This document shows positions 26,318 to 35,500 of a stretch of 64,000 nt of DNA, in pieces. The DNA is taken from assembly GCA_022072455.1 (NCBI GenBank), contig JAJVHY010000003.1, positions 159,108 to 223,107 of the forward strand. Reading direction: 5' to 3'. The number at the start of each line of letters is the position of its first letter. The stretch's first letter is position 1. Source of the DNA: Verrucomicrobiia bacterium. Lineage in GTDB: Bacteria; Verrucomicrobiota; Verrucomicrobiia; Palsa-1439. Under the pieces are notes generated by a model that saw nothing but the letters and a program-made list of their open reading frames with translations, made no database searches and was not told the origin of the DNA. Position numbers and translations under genes: made by a program.

Positions 26318-26719
26318 ATGAAGGTTTGTATTCCCGTGGAAGAGTTTCGCGGACTGAACAGCACGGTCTATGGCCATTTTGGTTCAGCGCCGGTTTTCGC
26401 GCTGGTGGACACAGATACACTGGCAATTGAGCCGCTCGCCAATCACGATGAACATCACCAGCACGGCATGTGCAGCCCGGTAAAGGCGGTTGGCAGCCGA
26501 CCGATCGACGCGGTCATCGTCGGCGGAATGGGGGCGGGCGCGGTGCGCGGCCTCCAAGCTGTCGGCATCGCGGTGTTTCGGTTTACCGGCGGCACGGTCG
26601 GCGAAGCTGTGGAGCAGTTCAACGCGGGCGAATTGCCGGTGCTGACGCTGCAACATGCGTGTGGCGGACACAGCCACGGCGAAACCTGTGGTCATGAAAA
26701 CCATGAGCCCGCCAGTTGA
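26318..26719 (+). CDS. Dinitrogenase iron-molybdenum cofactor (NifX/NafY/Orp-like) domain protein
   Basis: 133 residues. The fold signature runs MKVCIPVEEFRGLNSTVYGHFGSAPVFALVD, then a His-rich loop (NHDEHHQHGMC), VIVGGMGAGAVRGLQAVGI and a C-terminal His/Cys tail (HACGGHSHGETCGHENH) that may bind metal. CAGGAG precedes the ATG. No nitrogenase genes are present, so a metal-cluster or metal-carrier role (as in orange-protein-type systems) is more likely than nitrogen fixation. Confidence 0.85.
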   Translation: MKVCIPVEEFRGLNSTVYGHFGSAPVFALVDTDTLAIEPLANHDEHHQHGMCSPVKAVGSRPIDAVIVGGMGAGAVRGLQAVGIAVFRFTGGTVGEAVEQFNAGELPVLTLQHACGGHSHGETCGHENHEPAS

Positions 26720-26735
26720 TCAACGGCTCGAACAA

Positions 26736-26759
26736 CCGAAAACGGGCACCGCGTTTCGG
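26736..26759 (+). terminator. Possible weak stem-loop after the NifX-like gene
   Basis: CCGAAA (26736-26741) can pair with TTTCGG (26754-26759), with partial extension (ACG/CGC) inside a 12-base loop, 17 bases after the stop. No U tract. Weak candidate for a terminator. Confidence 0.25.
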
Positions 26760-26809
26760 CTCATTAAGGTCTGCCCATTCGATTGCGTGGGTGAACTGTC
26801 AGGGGGACG

Positions 26810-27241
26810 ATGACTGCATCGCCCAGCCTCGCTGTTCTCTGTGAGCGATGTGGTCAGGAACATCCCGATTGTGTGGTGTGCAGCCCCACCAACCCGGTCG
26901 GCATGCAATTGCATCCTGATTTGCGCGCTGATGGCAGCGTTGCAGCGGTCTTCCCGTGTGCGGCCGTATTCCAAGGCTATCCCGGCATCTTGCACGGTGG
27001 CATCACGGCGAGTCTGCTCGACGGCATCATGACTCACTGTCTTTTCGCGCACGACGTGAGCGCGGTGACTGCGGAACTGACGATCCGATTCCGACATCCC
27101 ATCGCCATCGGCACACCGGTCACCGTGCGCGCGTGGCGAAAACGCTCCCATTCCATGCTGCACCTTGTCGCAGCCGAATTGGTGCAGAACGACCAAGTCA
27201 AGACGACTGCTTCGGCCAAATTTCTGGAGCGCAAATCATGA
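26810..27241 (+). CDS. PaaI-type hotdog-fold thioesterase
   Basis: 143 residues. The hotdog motif is GYPGILHGGITASLLDGIMTHCLFA with catalytic-type HGG and D, then TAELTIRFRHPIAIGTPVTVRA. The N-terminus has CERCGQEHPDCVVC, a possible metal-binding pair not usual for the family. It would hydrolyse an acyl-CoA or similar thioester. It overlaps no neighbour. Confidence 0.8.
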   Translation: MTASPSLAVLCERCGQEHPDCVVCSPTNPVGMQLHPDLRADGSVAAVFPCAAVFQGYPGILHGGITASLLDGIMTHCLFAHDVSAVTAELTIRFRHPIAIGTPVTVRAWRKRSHSMLHLVAAELVQNDQVKTTASAKFLERKS

Positions 27242-27293
27242 GCGTCTGCTTGCTCGCTTTGGTGTGGAGGCGTAGGTTGCCGGCGGAGGCCAG

Positions 27294-28244
27294 ATGATTA
27301 CCTTCGGTCCGGTTCCGTCGCGGCGGTTGGGCCGCAGTTTGGGTATCAACAACATCCCGCCCAAACAGTGCAGTTATTCCTGCGCCTACTGTCAATTAGG
27401 TTGGACCGAAACTCTCAGCCGTGAACGCCGGCAGTTTTATCCGCCCGAGCAGATTGTTGCCGAGGTCACGCGCCGGGTGGCCGAACTGCGCACCCTGAAC
27501 CAGCCGGTGGATTACCTGACCTTCGTGGCCGATGGCGAACCGACGCTCGACCGGCATCTCGGTTGGCTCATTACCCGGTTGCGACCGCTCCGCATCAAGA
27601 TCGCCGTCATCAGCAATGCCAGCCTGCTTAGCCAAGCCGACGTGCGCAACGAACTACTTGGCGCGGATTGGGTTTCGTTGAAGGTCGACACGGTTCAACC
27701 GCGAATGTGGCGCAATATCAATCGGCCGCAGCATGATCTGCGTTTGGACGAAATTTTGACCGGCCTGCGCCAATTCGCTGCCCAGTTCCGGGGCACGCTG
27801 ACCACCGAGACCATGCTGGTCCGGATGCTCAACGACAGTCCGGACCAAATTGAAGCCGTGGCGCGGTTTGTGGCTGAAATAAAGCCAGCCACGGCCTATC
27901 TCGCTGTGCCGACCCGGCCCCCCGCCGAGCCGTGGGTTGAACCTCCGACGGAAGACGCGCTGAACTGCGCTTACCAGATTTTTCGGCGGTATTGCGCCGC
28001 CGTGGAATTGCTGACCGGCTACGAAGGCGATGCCTTTGCTTCCACCGGCGATCTGACGACTGATTTGTTGAGTATCACCGCCGTGCATCCGCTCCGCGAC
28101 GACGCAGTGCAGTCGCTGCTCGCCAAGTGCGGCGCGGACGCGGCAACGCTCCGGCGGTTGGTGGTAACGGGCCAACTGACGGAGACAGAATACGAAGGTC
28201 ACCGCTTTTATTTGCGGCCGACGCTCTCACACGCAGCAAACTGA
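27294..28244 (+). CDS. Radical SAM protein (Fe-S oxidoreductase)
   Basis: 316 residues. The radical SAM cluster motif is CSYSCAYC (about residues 26-33), in the context FGPVPSRRLGRSLGINNIPPKQ typical of a radical SAM family of unknown substrate, related to wybutosine-type enzymes. The GEPT-like ADGEPTLD motif (about 82-89) supports SAM binding. The C-terminal region (about 240-316) has a winged-helix look. Substrate unknown. Confidence 0.85.
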   Translation: MITFGPVPSRRLGRSLGINNIPPKQCSYSCAYCQLGWTETLSRERRQFYPPEQIVAEVTRRVAELRTLNQPVDYLTFVADGEPTLDRHLGWLITRLRPLRIKIAVISNASLLSQADVRNELLGADWVSLKVDTVQPRMWRNINRPQHDLRLDEILTGLRQFAAQFRGTLTTETMLVRMLNDSPDQIEAVARFVAEIKPATAYLAVPTRPPAEPWVEPPTEDALNCAYQIFRRYCAAVELLTGYEGDAFASTGDLTTDLLSITAVHPLRDDAVQSLLAKCGADAATLRRLVVTGQLTETEYEGHRFYLRPTLSHAAN

Positions 28245-28256
28245 AAGGAGACAGCC

Positions 28257-28718
28257 ATGAACCACCAATTGTTGATCGCCATCGAGCTTAATGAGCCGGC
28301 GCAGCGAGTTGCCGAGTATGTCGCCCGGGCGTGTGCGGGTGTGACTGACGCACGGTTGACGCTGTTCACCATGCTGCCGGGGCTGCCGGCGTGGGTCGAA
28401 TCCGGAGAGTCCGCTGATGCCAGCACTCAGCGCGACAAGATCGAGGCCGAGAAGCGCGCGGAAGCGGAGCAATGTTTGGCAAACGTCCGGCAGCACCTCG
28501 TGGCGCACGGGGTGGACGACCGGATGATTGACGTGGAGATTGCCGACGAGTCGCCGTGGAAAGTCGAACACATTCTGACGGCAGCCCGCGAGCATGGTTG
28601 TGACACGATTGTGCTGGCTCGCCATCACAAATCCATGGTGCGCGAGTTCTTTGCCGGCGATTCCGAAGAGAAACTCCTGCGCCACCCCACCGGCTTCACC
28701 GTCTGGCTGGTCGAATGA
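28257..28718 (+). CDS. Universal stress protein (UspA family)
   Basis: 153 residues: MNHQLLIAIELNEPAQRVAEYV at the N-terminus, and CDTIVLARHHKSMVREFFAGDSEEKLLRHPTGFTVWLVE at the C-terminus in place of the ATP-binding G-x2-G-x9-G(S/T), which is only partly kept. AAGGAGA precedes the start. The stop TGA lies 8 bases before the next start, suggesting translational coupling. Confidence 0.8.
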   Translation: MNHQLLIAIELNEPAQRVAEYVARACAGVTDARLTLFTMLPGLPAWVESGESADASTQRDKIEAEKRAEAEQCLANVRQHLVAHGVDDRMIDVEIADESPWKVEHILTAAREHGCDTIVLARHHKSMVREFFAGDSEEKLLRHPTGFTVWLVE

Positions 28719-28726
28719 GAGGGACA

Positions 28727-29113
28727 ATGAGCACAACACAACCACCCGATCATCTCACCGGCAGCGCGTATCATACACCCGACATGAACTGGCAAGAGAT
28801 GCGCGGCTTTCCCGGCGGCGTCGAAGTGAAGATCCTGCGGATGGATTTCCTGTCGGGCTCTAAAACCATGTTGGTCAAGGTGCCGGCGGCGGGTCAAATC
28901 TACCCGCATCGCCACGACTCGGATGTTCAGCATTTCCTCATCGCGGGTGAATACACAACCGGCGGACAGGTTTTCAAGGCGGGCACCTACCGGCTGATTC
29001 CCAAGGATACCGATATTCCCGCCATGGACTCCACGAAGGGAGTGACCTTCCTGTTGATCTCCGATCCTGTGAGTTCACCAACCAATCCCCACTCGGAAAC
29101 GGAACCACCATGA
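28727..29113 (+). CDS. Cupin-domain protein
   Basis: 128 residues from ATG 28727 (GAGGG precedes; an alternative ATG at 28715 overlaps the upstream stop). The cupin metal motif YPHRHDSDVQHFLIAGE shows the H-x-H...H set, followed by GTYRLIPKDTDIPA. Resembles anti-sigma ChrR-like or oxygenase-like small cupins. Its stop overlaps the next ATG. Confidence 0.78.
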   Translation: MSTTQPPDHLTGSAYHTPDMNWQEMRGFPGGVEVKILRMDFLSGSKTMLVKVPAAGQIYPHRHDSDVQHFLIAGEYTTGGQVFKAGTYRLIPKDTDIPAMDSTKGVTFLLISDPVSSPTNPHSETEPP

Positions 29114-30813
29114 CAACGAATCGCATCCTAGTTATCGGCGGCGTCGCCACCGGCGCGAAAGCTGCCGCGCGCGCCCGCCGCCGCGACCCCAATGCTGAAA
29201 TCACCATCGTTGAACGCGGCCGGTTCCTCTCGTATGCCGGTTGTGGGATGCCGTATTACATTCAAGGCGAAGTCCACGACTTCCATGAACTGATGTCCAC
29301 CCCGGCTGGTGTGATCCGCGACGCCGCCTTCTTTCAGAACGTCAAAGACATTCGCGTCCTCAACCAAACGCTGGCCGAAAAGATTGACCGCGCCGGCAAG
29401 AAAGTCACCGTCGTCAACACCGTCACCGGTGCCCGACAGGACTTACCCTACGACAAACTCGTCATCGCCACCGGCGGCGTGCCGGTCGAACCGCGCATCG
29501 AGGACACGAACCTCAACCGGGTCTTCCGCCTGAACCTACCGGACGACGCACTCGCGATGCGCGAAGCCGTCGAACATGCCGGCATCAAACGCGCCGTGCT
29601 CATCGGCGGCGGCCTCATCGGTCTCGAAACCGCCGAGGCGCTCGTCACGCGCGGCATCCACGTCACTGTCGTCGAAATGCTCGATCAACTCCTGCCGGCC
29701 ATGCTCGATTGGGAAGTCGCCGCGTTTTTGGAAAAATATCTCCGCAGCAAGGGTCTCGGCATCCGGCTCAACGAGAAAGTCACGCGCATCGAAGGCGACG
29801 GCAACGGCAACGTCGCCCGCGTGGTCACCAGTGCCGGTACGCTCGATGCCGACATGGTTCTCATCGCCATCGGCGTCCGCCCCAACGTTCAACTCGCCAA
29901 GGATGCCGGGCTGAAGCTCGGCCAAACCGGCGCGCTTGCCGTCAACGACCAACTCCAGACCAGCGATCCCGACATCTATGCCGGTGGCGATTGCGTCGAA
30001 TGCACGCACCTCATTACCGGCCAGAAAGTGTTCGTCCCGCTCGGCTCGACCGCCAACAAACACGGCCACGTTATCGGCGACAACATTACCGGCGGCACAT
30101 CCAAGTTCCCCGGCATCATCGGCACGACCGTGTTCAAGGTGCTCGACTACAACCTCGCCCGCACCGGCCTGACCGAGAAGCAAGCCCGGCAACTCGGCCA
30201 CAACGTCATAACCGCCCTCGTGCCCGGCCCCGACCGCGCCCATTACTATCCGACCGCCAAGACGCTGCTCGTGAAACTCGTCGCCGATGCCGGTAACGGT
30301 CAGTTGCTCGGCGCACAAGTGCTCGGCCCCGGTGACGCGGTGAAACGAATTGATGTGTTGGCCACCGCACTGACGTTTGGCGCGACGATGGATCTATTGG
30401 CGGGCATTGATCTCGGCTACGCGCCGCCGTATGCGACGGCCGTTGACCTCATCGCGCACGCGGCGAACGTCTTGCGCAACAAGCGTGACGGCCTCGCGCC
30501 GGCGCTGACGCCGCAACAAGTCAAAGCCAAGCTCGACGCCGACGAGCCGGTCGTGCTGCTCGATGTTCGCACTCCGGCCGAGCGCGACCAGATGCAGTTG
30601 CGCGACCCGCGCGTGGTGTGGATACCGCTCGGCCAGTTGCGGAAGCGTGTCGGTGAATTACCACGCGACAAAGAGATCATCTGTTTCTGCAAAGTCAGCC
30701 AACGCGGTTACGAAGCCCAGCGGATCCTCGACGGCCTCGGCGTGCCGAACGTCAAGTTCCTCGATGGCGGCCTTATTGCGTGGCCGTACCCGCTCGAACC
30801 CGAAAGGAAATAA
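29110..30813 (+). CDS. CoA-disulfide reductase / NADH oxidase-like flavoprotein with C-terminal rhodanese domain
   Basis: 567 residues. FAD-binding motif VIGGVATGAKAAARARR, redox-active Cys C45 in YAGCGMPYY, NAD-binding motif VLIGGGLIGLETAEAL, FAD motif DIYAGGDCVE, and a dimerisation domain (about 325-450). A rhodanese-like domain follows from about 465, with the candidate catalytic Cys in ICFCKVSQRGYEA. This fusion is typical of CoA-disulfide or polysulfide reductases (CoADR-Rhd). It may reduce persulfides or polysulfide with NAD(P)H. Neighbouring DUF302 and nearby DsrE genes fit sulfur handling. Confidence 0.88.
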   Translation: MTTNRILVIGGVATGAKAAARARRRDPNAEITIVERGRFLSYAGCGMPYYIQGEVHDFHELMSTPAGVIRDAAFFQNVKDIRVLNQTLAEKIDRAGKKVTVVNTVTGARQDLPYDKLVIATGGVPVEPRIEDTNLNRVFRLNLPDDALAMREAVEHAGIKRAVLIGGGLIGLETAEALVTRGIHVTVVEMLDQLLPAMLDWEVAAFLEKYLRSKGLGIRLNEKVTRIEGDGNGNVARVVTSAGTLDADMVLIAIGVRPNVQLAKDAGLKLGQTGALAVNDQLQTSDPDIYAGGDCVECTHLITGQKVFVPLGSTANKHGHVIGDNITGGTSKFPGIIGTTVFKVLDYNLARTGLTEKQARQLGHNVITALVPGPDRAHYYPTAKTLLVKLVADAGNGQLLGAQVLGPGDAVKRIDVLATALTFGATMDLLAGIDLGYAPPYATAVDLIAHAANVLRNKRDGLAPALTPQQVKAKLDADEPVVLLDVRTPAERDQMQLRDPRVVWIPLGQLRKRVGELPRDKEIICFCKVSQRGYEAQRILDGLGVPNVKFLDGGLIAWPYPLEPERK

Positions 30814-30816
30814 ACC

Positions 30817-31239
30817 ATGAGCGAATACAGCATTTCGACGCAGATCAAATTGCCGTTCAATCAAGCACTGCGCGAGACGCGCCGGGCACTCGAACAGGAA
30901 GAGTTCGTCATCATCACCGAGCTTGATATGCAAGCGGAGCTCGCCCAGAAGCTGAACCAGAACATTCAGCCCTACATCATTCTTGGTGTCTGGGTGCCGG
31001 CGTGGGAGTTTGCGGCGTTGCGCAAGGAACCGGATATCGGCTTGCTCATGCCGAGCCACGTCTGCCTCTGGGACAACGGCGACGAAACCTGCACGCTGGT
31101 GACTGCCGACCTCAAGCACCTGTGCCACGTGGAAGCCAACCCACCGCTGGCCCAAGCCGCCCGCGCCATCAACGCCCGCCTCCGTGCCGCTGTGGACCGC
31201 GTGCAAACCGCTTGGATGGATAAAATTCCGCCGCGCTAA
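30817..31239 (+). CDS. DUF302 protein
   Basis: 140 residues, starting 3 bases after the flavoprotein. The DUF302 pattern is visible: ALRETRRALEQEEFVIITELDMQAELAQKL, YIILGVWVPAWEFAAL, GLLMPSHVCLWDNG. The family often neighbours sulfur and heme-related genes; molecular role unknown. No signal peptide. Confidence 0.82.
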   Translation: MSEYSISTQIKLPFNQALRETRRALEQEEFVIITELDMQAELAQKLNQNIQPYIILGVWVPAWEFAALRKEPDIGLLMPSHVCLWDNGDETCTLVTADLKHLCHVEANPPLAQAARAINARLRAAVDRVQTAWMDKIPPR

Positions 31240-31270
31240 TTGGCCAAACATGGAAAACTTCTCGCGTGCC

Positions 31271-32011
31271 CTATTCGTGGCCGAGGTGTTTAACGGCGAG
31301 CAGGAGTAGGATGCCAAGCAGGAACGCGGCAAAATGGATCGCGCTGCCGGTCAGTTTCTCGTGACCTTTGACCTCGGGGATCAGATCGGACGCGCCGATG
31401 TAGATGAAGTTGCCGGCAGCGAAGGGGACGAGCCACGTCACATCCAGTCGTTGTCCGGCGCTGTAGGCGATAAGGCCGCCCAACAGAAAGGTCAGTCCGG
31501 ACACGAAGTTGAACAGTAGAGCCGTCCCTTTCTTCCAGCCGCCGTGCAGTAATACAGCGTAATCACCCAGTTCCTGCGGCACTTCATGGGCCGCTGCCGC
31601 CAACCACGCGAGCACACCCAGCCGGATATCAATCAGGAAAATGCCGCCAATCGCGAGGCCCCCGATCAAGTTGTGCAGACCGTCGCCGATCAGGATCAAG
31701 TAGGTCAGCGGTTTCTTGCAGCCGACCGCTTCCCGGTGGCAATGATGCCAGTGGAGGAATTGCTCCAGTGCGAAAAACACCGCGAACCCGGCCAACACCA
31801 GCAGAAACACCCCGTCGAGCGACATCTGCCGAGCCGCTGCCGGGAGCATGTGGAGGAACGCCCCGCCTAGCAGTGCCCCGGCCGCGAACGCCACCAGCGG
31901 CGTCAGCACCCGTTTCAACATCTGCTCGCTAAGCAACAGCGTGACGCTGCCCACGAGCGCGATCGCACTCATGGCCAATCCACTGCCGACAATCCACCAG
32001 AACGTGGTCAA
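31271..32011 (-). CDS. ZIP-family divalent metal transporter
   Basis: 246 residues with about eight membrane helices. The ZIP motifs are HNLIGGLAIG in helix 4 and HEVPQELGDYAVLL in helix 5, the binuclear metal-binding pair, with a short His-rich loop (HWHHCHRE) between helices 3 and 4. It imports Zn2+ or Fe2+ family ions. Last gene of the minus-strand operon; its ATG overlaps the stop of the DsrE gene. Confidence 0.9.
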   Translation of the reverse strand: MTTFWWIVGSGLAMSAIALVGSVTLLLSEQMLKRVLTPLVAFAAGALLGGAFLHMLPAAARQMSLDGVFLLVLAGFAVFFALEQFLHWHHCHREAVGCKKPLTYLILIGDGLHNLIGGLAIGGIFLIDIRLGVLAWLAAAAHEVPQELGDYAVLLHGGWKKGTALLFNFVSGLTFLLGGLIAYSAGQRLDVTWLVPFAAGNFIYIGASDLIPEVKGHEKLTGSAIHFAAFLLGILLLLAVKHLGHE

Positions 32012-32451
32012 TAGTCCAATGTCAGGATGCGGCCCTTGGTGAAGTTGAAGAAGGCTTTCTTGTCGGCGACCTGGATACCGGGGGCGAGATCAGCGGCGGT
32101 CTTGCCGGCGGCTTTGAGGCAACCGGGGCAGGCCATCAGCGTCACCTTGTGCTCGGCCAGTTTCTTCAACTGTGCCTTCGAGGCCGGGAAGTGGCTGAAC
32201 TGGATGTCCGCCGCATCCTTCATCACAACCTCAATGCCTTTGATGTCGAAATAGACGAGCACGTCTTTGTCTTCGGCCATCATCGCTGCCATTTGTAATG
32301 CCATCGCCACCCGGTGTGGATCATTCGTGCCGTGACTAACATGAATGAATACACCATCACGCGTTTCGGTTGCCTGTTGGGCGCGCAACGACGAGATGGA
32401 CAACAACGCTGCGACGGCAACCGCCGCCGCGATCATCAGACGAGTCTTCAT
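32008..32451 (-). CDS. Periplasmic DsrE-family protein
   Basis: 147 residues. A signal peptide (about 1-24, ending SLRAQ) precedes a DsrE/DsrF-like domain (GVFIHVSHGTNDPHRVAMALQMA...VLVYFDIKGIEVV). The conserved Cys pair is in LMACPGCLKAAG. DsrE proteins are sulfur-transfer proteins; export to the periplasm is notable. Overlaps both neighbours by 4 bases. Confidence 0.82.
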   Translation of the reverse strand: MKTRLMIAAAVAVAALLSISSLRAQQATETRDGVFIHVSHGTNDPHRVAMALQMAAMMAEDKDVLVYFDIKGIEVVMKDAADIQFSHFPASKAQLKKLAEHKVTLMACPGCLKAAGKTAADLAPGIQVADKKAFFNFTKGRILTLDY

Positions 32452-33089
32452 AACTTCTCCTTTTTGGTTTGTGACTTTCGTGCTGTCGCCAGAAACACGG
32501 GGTACCGGCGGAGTGCGCCGGCTGCGCCCGGTTTCTCGATTTCATGTGCGGTCTCAAACTCCACCTGCCGGAAACCAGCCGCCTGCAACTGCTCGCGAAC
32601 CCACTCCCGGCAAAAACCGTGATGCTCAACTCCGTGCGGGTCTTGATGGAACGAACCATCCTCCGCGTCGAGATCAGCCAGCGCCAGCAATCCACCGGGC
32701 GTCAAGAGCGAGTGAAATCGTCCCAACAACCCGCTGACTTCCCGGACATGATGCAGCGTCATCGCACAAAGGATGACGTCGAATTCCGAACCGACCAGCG
32801 GCTCCGTCGTCAGATCGTGCCGGCGGGTGGTCACATGTTCCAAACCGGCCGCACGGGCTTTGGCCGCAAAGCGTGCCAGCATTTCGGTGGACGAGTCCAC
32901 GCCGAGCACAGCGGCACAGCGCTCGGCCAGCGGGAGGCTACACAAGCCAGTCCCGCAGCCGTAGTCCATCAAGCGCGGTTTCAACAGGCCATTCAGCTTG
33001 GCGCCGACGGCCCGGGCGATGGCCGCACCCATCGCCACCCGGCGCGGCTCCTCATCCCAACTCTGCGCTTTCTCACCGAAGCGAGTCAT
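32448..33089 (-). CDS. SAM-dependent class I methyltransferase
   Basis: 213 residues. Motif I is LMDYGCGTGLCSLPLA, motif II VLGVDSSTEMLARFA, followed by FDVILCAMTLHHV and LLTPGGLLALADLD. Substrate is not predictable from sequence. Sits between ferritin-like and DsrE genes in the minus-strand operon, 12 bases after the ferritin-like gene. Confidence 0.88.
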   Translation of the reverse strand: MTRFGEKAQSWDEEPRRVAMGAAIARAVGAKLNGLLKPRLMDYGCGTGLCSLPLAERCAAVLGVDSSTEMLARFAAKARAAGLEHVTTRRHDLTTEPLVGSEFDVILCAMTLHHVREVSGLLGRFHSLLTPGGLLALADLDAEDGSFHQDPHGVEHHGFCREWVREQLQAAGFRQVEFETAHEIEKPGAAGALRRYPVFLATARKSQTKKEKL

Positions 33090-33101
33090 GCCGACGTGCC
33101 G

Positions 33102-33599
33102 CTATTCGGCGGCCGGCTTCGCCTCCGCGGGGGCTTTGGTGAACGATTGGAGCGCGAGGTAGTTCGGCCCGAAGCGCTTGATGTTTTCGAGCTGCTTGTC
33201 GAACTCATCGAAATGGCGTTCCTCGTCATTGACCTGCATCTCAAACAACTGTTTGGTCGCCGAGTCGGCATTCTGGCTGGCTTGCAGGGCATACTGATTG
33301 TAGATGCCCACCGCTTCGTGTTCCATCGCGGCGGCTCGCGCCAGAATCTTCTGCGGATCGGTGATCTTCTCGACCGGCCCGGCGCAGACCATTTCCACGT
33401 CGCCTTTCAGAAAGAGAATCCGGTCGGCGAACCGTTCGACGTGGCCCATTTCCTGGATGGCGACCCGCTTGAACAGCGCCGCCAGCGGTGCAAAGCCTTG
33501 GTCGTCGAGATGAAAATGCCAGTACATGTATTGGTGGACGGCTTGGAGTTCGTCGGCCACACCCTTGTTTAACAGTGTGATACTTTTTGTTTTGTTCAT
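33102..33599 (-). CDS. Ferritin-like / bacterioferritin-type di-iron protein
   Basis: 165 residues, four-helix bundle. Di-iron ligands are visible as E in DELQAVHQY, E-x-x-H in QEMGHVERF, E in AMEHEAVG and E-x-x-H in NDEERHFDEF. It matches bacterioferritin-like proteins, which store iron or remove peroxide. A C-terminal Ala/Pro/Lys tail (about 150-165) is extra. The start overlaps the stop of the upstream receiver gene. Confidence 0.85.
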   Translation of the reverse strand: MNKTKSITLLNKGVADELQAVHQYMYWHFHLDDQGFAPLAALFKRVAIQEMGHVERFADRILFLKGDVEMVCAGPVEKITDPQKILARAAAMEHEAVGIYNQYALQASQNADSATKQLFEMQVNDEERHFDEFDKQLENIKRFGPNYLALQSFTKAPAEAKPAAE

Positions 33600-33997
33600 A
33601 ATTTATTTCCTAGGTTGTTGGCCAGGGCGCGGCGGATGGCGGCGAGGAGGTCGGTTTTATCAATCGGTTTGTAGAGATACTCAAACGCACCCTCGCGCAA
33701 TGCTTCCATGTATTGCCCCCAATCGGCGAACGCGGTGATGATGATCACCGGAACTTTGGGGAACGCCGTCTTGAACGCCGTCAACAAGCTCGTGCCTTTC
33801 ATGCCGGGCATTGAGACATCCGTGATGACGAGATCGAAGCGTTGTTTGGTGGTGTTGACATGGCGGATCGCACTCGTGGCATCCGGCAGGGCGACGATTG
33901 TGTAACCTTCCTTCTCCAACACCTTCGTCAACGCCTTCAACAACTCCACATCATCGTCCACCAAGAGAATGGTGGCGGCTGGACACGACTCGTTCAC
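33596..33997 (-). CDS. Stand-alone response-regulator receiver domain
   Basis: About 133 residues from GTG 33997; the frame is open to 34099 and the true start is uncertain because no good ribosome-binding site is visible. The receiver domain begins ATILLVDDDVELLKAL, with phospho-acceptor Asp in LVITDVSMPGMKG and the Lys in YLYKPIDKTDLL. There is no output domain, so it is a CheY/Spo0F-like relay or a partner of the kinase two genes upstream. Confidence 0.82.
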   Translation of the reverse strand: MNESCPAATILLVDDDVELLKALTKVLEKEGYTIVALPDATSAIRHVNTTKQRFDLVITDVSMPGMKGTSLLTAFKTAFPKVPVIIITAFADWGQYMEALREGAFEYLYKPIDKTDLLAAIRRALANNLGNKL

Positions 33998-34153
33998 GGC
34001 GGTTGGTTTAGCACTGCCGGTGCCACCGGGGAAGTGGGGCCGGCTAACTTGTTGGCAGGAGCGAGGTTGGACTCGGATTGGCGCCGGTAGAACCCCCAAG
34101 AAAATCCTGTCAGCCTGTCAGGAGAACCCACCCGGCCAGACAATTTGGCATCC

Positions 34154-35500
34154 TTACACGCCGCGCCGGTAGAGCGTGCGCGACGAGATCCCGAGAATTT
34201 TGGCCGTCTTCTCTTTATCGTTACCGCACAAACGCAACGTCTCCGTAATGACGCGATCCTCGGCCTCCGCCAACGTCACACCGATGGGCAGGGTGATGGA
34301 GGGCCCAGTCGGCGCGCTGGTGCCGCCGCGGAGCGCGGTGATCAATTGGAAACTCTCGATCACTGCGCCCGTGCAAACCGCCAACGCACGCTGCATCGTG
34401 TTCTCGAGTTCGCGCACATTGCCGGGCCACGAGTGCGCGAGCAACTGGTCAAGCGCGACCGGCGCGATGCCGGTCACTTTCTTTTGCATGCGCGCCGCGT
34501 ACTTTTTCAGAAAATGATCCGCCAACACCGGCAAATCCTCACGCCGGTCGCGCAACGGCGGCAGATTCACGTGGACGACGTTGAGCCGGTAGTAGAGGTC
34601 TTCCCGGAACTTCTTTGCGTGGATGGCCGCCGCCAAGTCCACGTGGGTCGCGCTGATCAGGCGAACGTCCACTTGAATTTCTTTCGTGCTGCCGAGCCGT
34701 TGAAACCGGCCGTCCTGCAAGACGCGGAGCAATTTCGCCTGTAACGCCGGGCTCATCTCCGCGATTTCGTCGAGAAACAACGTGCCGCCATCGGCCATCT
34801 CGAACTTGCCGGGCTTCGACCCCGCCGCGCCGGTAAACGCGCCGCGTTCGTAGCCGAAGAGTTCGCTTTCGAGCAACGTCTCCGGAATGGCGGCGCAACT
34901 GATTTTGATGATCGGTTTGTCGCGGCGCAGGCTGAGCGTGTGCAGCATGTCGGCTACGACTTCCTTGCCGGTGCCGCTCTCGCCTTGAATCAGCGCGCTC
35001 ACATCGGTCGGCGCAATCTGGCGGACGAGTTTCTTGATCTCGATCATTGCCGGCGTGCCGCCGATGAGGGAATCCTCGCCGCGCGCCTGCTGGAGTTGTT
35101 CGCGTAACTGCTGGTTCTCGGCTGAGAGGCGTTGGCGTTCGACGGCTTTGGCGACGGTCTTGAGCAGCTGGTTTTTGTCGAGCGGTTTCTCGATGAAATC
35201 GTAGGCGCCGAGCCGCATCGCTTCGACGGCCTTCTCGACGGTGCCGTGACCGGTGATGACGATGACTTCAATGGTCGGGCGGATTTCCTTCGCGCGTCTG
35301 AGGACGGCGATGCCGTCGCTGTCCGGCAACATCAGGTCGGTGATGAGCAAATCCACGACTTCGGTGGAAAACTTGTCGAGCCCCTCCTGCGCGGTATGGA
35401 CGAAGGAAACCCGGTACCCTTCTTTCGCGAGAATCTTGGACGCGGCGTTGCAAAGTGCTTCTTCGTCGTCCACCAATAAAATGTCAGCTCGTTTGGCCAT
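34154..35500 (-). CDS. Sigma-54-dependent NtrC-family response regulator
   Basis: 448 residues. Receiver domain with D55 (LLITDLMLPD), then the AAA+ domain with Walker A GESGTGKE (173-180), the sigma-54 contact loop GAFTGA (220-225) and Walker B TLFLDEIAEM. A Fis-type helix-turn-helix (KEKTAKILGISSRTLYR) ends abruptly at RRGV, slightly short. It overlaps the globin-kinase gene by 17 bases and is its probable partner. Its target promoters are unknown; no convincing -24/-12 element was found upstream of nrfHA. Confidence 0.92.
   Translation of the reverse strand: MAKRADILLVDDEEALCNAASKILAKEGYRVSFVHTAQEGLDKFSTEVVDLLITDLMLPDSDGIAVLRRAKEIRPTIEVIVITGHGTVEKAVEAMRLGAYDFIEKPLDKNQLLKTVAKAVERQRLSAENQQLREQLQQARGEDSLIGGTPAMIEIKKLVRQIAPTDVSALIQGESGTGKEVVADMLHTLSLRRDKPIIKISCAAIPETLLESELFGYERGAFTGAAGSKPGKFEMADGGTLFLDEIAEMSPALQAKLLRVLQDGRFQRLGSTKEIQVDVRLISATHVDLAAAIHAKKFREDLYYRLNVVHVNLPPLRDRREDLPVLADHFLKKYAARMQKKVTGIAPVALDQLLAHSWPGNVRELENTMQRALAVCTGAVIESFQLITALRGGTSAPTGPSITLPIGVTLAEAEDRVITETLRLCGNDKEKTAKILGISSRTLYRRGV

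Noticed and set aside
26318..26719. Nitrogen fixation locus because of the NifX-like protein
   Set aside because: No nifHDK or other nif genes are present, and this domain family is widespread outside nitrogen fixation.
26714..26725. GTTGATCAAC as another FNR-type half-site pair
   Set aside because: It has no 4-base spacer and overlaps the stop codon of the NifX-like gene; a chance palindrome.
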